A stretch of DNA of 6,595 bases from Candidatus Aminicenantota bacterium (lineage in GTDB: Bacteria > Acidobacteriota > UBA6911 > RPQK01 > JAJDTT01): contig JAPOYZ010000098.1 in assembly GCA_026706325.1 (NCBI GenBank), positions 1 to 6,595 on the forward strand, written 5' to 3'. The notes beneath the pieces were generated by a model that was not told the DNA's origin, did no database searches, and saw nothing but the letters and a program-made list of their open reading frames with translations. Positions 5,966 to 6,595 of this stretch are shown here, piece after piece. Position 1 is the first letter of the stretch, and each line of letters begins with the position of its first letter. The position numbers were made by a program, and so were the translations under genes.

Positions 5966-6595
5966 CTAGAACGCCGGCCCGACAGCGACGCGGACCCGCC
6001 CGCCTTCCCGGCCCCTCGCCAGGTCCACCCGGAAGAGGACGCGGTCCCGGCTCTTGATTCGAAACCCGAACCCCACGTTTTTCCGGAGCCCCATCAAGTT
6101 GAAGTCGGATCGGTCCCGAAACACCTTGCCCGCGTCATAGAAGAGGGCCAGCTCCAGCGCGGGCGCTGCCTCCCAGCGGTACTCGGCCGAGAGGTAGATG
6201 AGATTCCGGTCCCGGAAACGCTGATCCCGGTAGGATCTCAGCACATGCGGCCCCCCCAACGTGGGCTGATAGTAGAAGGGCACCCGGCTTCCGCTCCCGG
6301 GATGGGTCGTCGAGGTCAGGAAACGCAGGGCCAGTACCCGCTGGCGGGATCCCAAAGGCAGGTATTGACGCCCCTGCACCGCGAAGCCCGAGAAATGATA
6401 GTCGGCCCCGCCCAATTGGGCGTGGCGGGACCAGGACAGGTCAACGACGCTCCCCGAGTGGGTGTTTTCCGGCCGGTCCCGAAAGTCCAGGGAGAGAGTG
6501 GCTGTGGTACGCAAGAAACCGGCTTGATGGGCAAGGCCGGGGCGGCTGGCCTCGTCGAAGAGACTTGCGATGGGAGCGGCGCCGGGGGGGGTGCG
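5966..6595 (-). CDS. Omp85/BamA-like outer-membrane beta-barrel protein (partial, C-terminal part)
   Basis: The last 209 residues of a larger protein, cut at its N-terminal side by the right edge of the window; the frame is open to 6595. It reads as the C-terminal half of an Omp85 (bacterial surface antigen, D15) barrel: SLDFRDRPENTHSG (35-48) resembles the 'D-x-R-D...P..G' strand opening, GGPHVLRSYRDQRFRDRN (114-131) matches the conserved VRGF/LRGY-type lid-loop motif, and EYRW (138-141) plus FYDAGKVF (152-159) are typical later strands. The chain ends in Phe, the usual signal for outer-membrane insertion. Omp85 proteins insert or transport other proteins or lipids at the outer membrane. No POTRA domain can be seen, because that part lies beyond the window. 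First gene of the visible operon. Confidence 0.85.
   Translation of the reverse strand, partial: RTPPGAAPIASLFDEASRPGLAHQAGFLRTTATLSLDFRDRPENTHSGSVVDLSWSRHAQLGGADYHFSGFAVQGRQYLPLGSRQRVLALRFLTSTTHPGSGSRVPFYYQPTLGGPHVLRSYRDQRFRDRNLIYLSAEYRWEAAPALELALFYDAGKVFRDRSDFNLMGLRKNVGFGFRIKSRDRVLFRVDLARGREGGRVRVAVGPAF

Noticed and set aside
4296..5969. A 557-aa plus-strand open frame antisense to nearly all of the kinase-like gene
   Set aside because: It is an antisense shadow caused by high GC at third codon positions. The protein has no recognisable motif and no ribosome site, whereas the minus-strand reading has a signal peptide, a ribosome site and operon spacing.
1..6595. CRISPR arrays, tRNA/rRNA genes, insertion sequences and att sites
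   Set aside because: No regularly spaced repeats, no cloverleaf or rRNA-like stretches, no transposase or integrase frames were seen on either strand.

Overview
The window looks like a chromosomal piece of a GC-rich, Gram-negative bacterium. The best fit is Acidobacteriota, or less likely Planctomycetota/Verrucomicrobiota. The grounds are a DUF1501 protein with a twin-arginine leader, a glycine-rich single-RRM protein, a C-terminal Omp85-type outer-membrane barrel, and a GTAGGGGCACCC-type interspersed palindrome. The lineage is an inference from gene content only. No phage, transposase, CRISPR, rRNA or tRNA signal was found.

Layout from left to right. (1) Positions 71-2072, minus strand: a two-gene cassette. 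It is transcribed as a short, core-type cobalamin-independent methionine synthase (MetE C-terminal domain only, complete zinc ligand set), then a sugar phosphate isomerase/epimerase-like TIM barrel 22 bp downstream with its own Shine-Dalgarno. (2) Positions 2073-2412: a 340-bp divergent intergenic region. It holds a perfect 8-bp-stem palindrome of an interspersed-repeat type and, directly next to it, a near-consensus sigma-70 promoter (TTGACA, 17 bp, TATACT) on the plus strand. A leader of about 198 nt follows. (3) Positions 2413-2742, plus strand: a small RNA-binding protein with one RRM and an RGG/GGYGG tail. (4) Positions 2743-2850: a convergent spacer with a large imperfect hairpin. (5) Positions 2851-6595, minus strand: an operon-like run of three genes. 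In transcription order these are the C-terminal part of an Omp85/BamA-like barrel (cut by the window edge), a 550-aa exported protein with kinase-like (HipA/Fam20-type) motifs that starts at TTG, and the DUF1501 protein.

The three genes of the right-hand operon all encode envelope or exported proteins. They are tightly spaced (14 bp, then 38 bp), which suggests shared expression and possibly a shared envelope role. The most novel element is the 550-aa exported protein. It has a conserved-looking Lys, an HDD-x4-N catalytic-loop pattern and an LDFG pattern spaced as in HipA-like kinases, followed by a probable beta-sandwich tail. The second point of interest is the RRM gene's leader, which has a strong promoter, alternative helices and a sequence able to pair with the Shine-Dalgarno. 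This would suit a temperature- or self-regulated RNA-binding protein.
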